NCBI GenBank assembly: GCA_938030645.1
Contig: CALHHQ010000064.1
Coordinates: 1-14,325, forward strand
Reading direction: 5' to 3'
From: an uncultured Rhizobiaceae group bacterium
GTDB lineage: Bacteria > Pseudomonadota > Alphaproteobacteria > Rhizobiales > Rhizobiaceae
Length of the DNA stretch: 14,325 bases
The translations under genes and the position numbers were made by a program. The notes under the pieces are model-generated. The model searched no databases, was not told where the DNA came from, and saw only the letters and a program-made list of their open reading frames with translations. This document shows, in pieces, positions 13,438 through 14,325 of this stretch. How positions within the stretch are numbered: position 1 is the stretch's first letter; each line of letters starts with the position of its first letter.

Positions 13438-13908
13438 ATGAGTACTTCAAATACATCGTCCGGATATGTGCCGGATGGAACAATCTTAAAACAACAAGCA
13501 AAACGTTTGCGCGCGCATTTGGCGGGCAGTGGACAAACCATCAGTCACGCCACAGCGCTTGAAACGGTTGCCCATCAATACGGGTTCAAAGACTGGAATA
13601 CACTCAATGCAGCATCGCTTGCGCACAGCGAAGCCCGCTCCGGACAGCCTGATATGTCCAGTCATTTCCAAGTGGGAAATTGGGTGAAGGGCGCGTTTAT
13701 GGGCAAGCCGTTTACGGGCGAAATTCTGGGCGTGCAACTTCATGTATCAGGTTCATACGGGCTCACAATCAGATTCGATGAACCTGTGGATGTGGTTGAA
13801 TTTGAATCGTTTTCTTCCATGCGCAGTCGCGTGAATGTGCAGGTGGGACCAAACGGAGTTTCTCCTAAGAAGCGATCTGATGGAACGCCCCATTTGGTGC
13901 ATCACTGA
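13438..13908 (+). CDS. Small glyoxalase-related protein (N-terminal glyoxalase-associated domain)
   Basis: This 156-residue protein has two parts. Residues about 14-58 (LKQQAKRLRAHLAGSGQTIS, then HATALETVAHQYGFKDWNTL) match a helical domain found in proteins annotated as glyoxalase superfamily in Rhizobiales and relatives. It has the pattern AKxLRxxL...LSHxxALExVAHQxGFxDWNxL. The C-terminal half (FQVGNWVKGAFMGKPFTGEI onward) looks like a small beta domain, with a VGNWVxGxFxGxPFTGxI opening and an RFDEPVDVVEFESF strand pattern. No metal-binding glyoxalase residues can be assigned with confidence, so enzymatic activity should not be assumed. Three methionine starts are possible near the beginning. 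ATG 13438 has a modest CGAGG 11 bases upstream. It is soluble, with no signal peptide. It appears to be a single-gene unit, ending before a hairpin. The domain recognition is from memory of the family and moderately sure. Confidence 0.65.
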   Translation: MSTSNTSSGYVPDGTILKQQAKRLRAHLAGSGQTISHATALETVAHQYGFKDWNTLNAASLAHSEARSGQPDMSSHFQVGNWVKGAFMGKPFTGEILGVQLHVSGSYGLTIRFDEPVDVVEFESFSSMRSRVNVQVGPNGVSPKKRSDGTPHLVHH

Positions 13909-13912
13909 GACC

Positions 13913-13943
13913 AAGGGGCTGCTGCTTTTTGTGGCGGCCCTTT
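13913..13943 (+). terminator. Possible terminator after the glyoxalase-related gene
   Basis: Bases 13913-13922 can pair with 13934-13943 in a 10-bp stem with two G-U pairs, closing an 11-base loop that contains TTTTT. Only a short TTT ends the stem, so termination may be weak. Its position five bases after the stop codon supports the call. Confidence 0.45.
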
Positions 13944-13975
13944 CAATTGCCCGTGCTTGCCCCTAAATAAGACGT

Positions 13976-14325
13976 ATGAAAAGACGTCAATTTCTACAGT
14001 CGCTGGCTGCTCTTGGTGCAGTTCCACTGGTGCCTTCAATGGGGACAGGTGCGCTCGCATTTAATACTGTTTCCGCTGCAACGCCTGCTGTTAGCGCGCA
14101 TACTTACAAATGGGCGGAGGTGATTGTGCGCGCTCACAAGACCTCGTCGCTTGCCATGTTGCAACGGCATCTAAGACTGGATGTAGCTGCAGCAAAGGCT
14201 TTGCAAAATAAGCTGATCAGCAATGGTGTTATTGGCGCGCATGCCAATGTTTACGGTTTGCACCAAGCGACCAATCCATTGTTCGATGGTTTGTTTCCTC
14301 AGCCGTCTAAGATTGCTCAGACGGG
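13976..14325 (+). CDS. Unrecognised exported protein with twin-arginine-type signal (partial, cut by right edge)
   Basis: The frame opens at ATG 13976 and is still open at the right edge, giving 116 residues of an incomplete protein. It begins MKRRQFLQSLAALGAVPLVP, which has the RRxFL core and hydrophobic stretch of a Tat export signal, with a likely cleavage near residues 28-36 (ALAF or VSA). The mature part has a pattern resembling two helices and a turn (LAMLQRHLRLDVAAAKALQN then KLISNGVIGAHA). This is loosely like winged-helix or small helical bundle segments, and I do not recognise a family. No strong ribosome site precedes it (AATAAGACGT). It follows the glyoxalase-related gene by 67 bases with a possible terminator between, so it may be a separate unit. 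The evidence that it is real is the plausible signal peptide and the uninterrupted frame. Confidence 0.65.
   Translation, partial: MKRRQFLQSLAALGAVPLVPSMGTGALAFNTVSAATPAVSAHTYKWAEVIVRAHKTSSLAMLQRHLRLDVAAAKALQNKLISNGVIGAHANVYGLHQATNPLFDGLFPQPSKIAQT

Noticed and set aside
13217..13501. Minus-strand frame of 94 codons before and into the glyoxalase-related gene
   Set aside because: It is antisense to the start of a better supported gene, with no ribosome site or known domain.

Overview
The window looks like a chromosomal stretch from an alphaproteobacterium, most likely Hyphomicrobiales (Rhizobiales), possibly a marine lineage. The evidence is the gene repertoire: a complex I NDUFA9-type protein beside a tRNA-Leu, an YcbB-like L,D-transpeptidase with a basic linker, an RhlE-type helicase, and a tripartite tricarboxylate transporter (TTT). 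GC content appears moderate. The lineage is inferred from protein style, not from a search.

Left part (1-817): the 3' end of a methylglyoxal synthase gene (mgsA) runs in from the left edge. A 356-base stretch without a convincing gene follows. It carries a cluster of GGGTA words and a perfect 12-bp inverted repeat, next to the 3' end of a minus-strand tRNA-Leu(CAG) with a near-consensus promoter. Next come a non-coding gap with a long hairpin and a plus-strand gene for an NDUFA9-like atypical SDR protein.

Middle part (1811-5998): a 210-base intergenic region rich in dyads and TTGTGA words precedes a large secreted L,D-transpeptidase gene, which remodels peptidoglycan. A hairpin-containing leader and a DEAD-box RNA helicase gene with a long basic tail follow.

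Accessory metabolic block (5999-13160): a five-gene minus-strand operon reads tctA-tctB-tctC-acylating aldehyde dehydrogenase-AMP-forming acyl-CoA ligase. Two of its junctions are ATGA overlaps, and a strong hairpin lies after the solute-binding protein gene. A divergent LacI-type regulator gene shares a 109-115-base control region that holds a LacI-family operator. The logic is import of a small organic anion, activation to its CoA thioester with ATP to AMP, then reduction to the aldehyde. This matches the first steps of sulfoacetate utilisation (SauT and SauS of Cupriavidus necator), but with a TTT system in place of the MFS permease SauU and a LacI regulator. The substrate is inferred, and no sulfoacetaldehyde acetyltransferase (Xsc) gene lies in the window.

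Right part (13161-14325): an intergenic region with three copies of a GCATCC-containing motif precedes a small glyoxalase-related protein gene. The last gene is incomplete and encodes an unrecognised protein with a twin-arginine-type signal.
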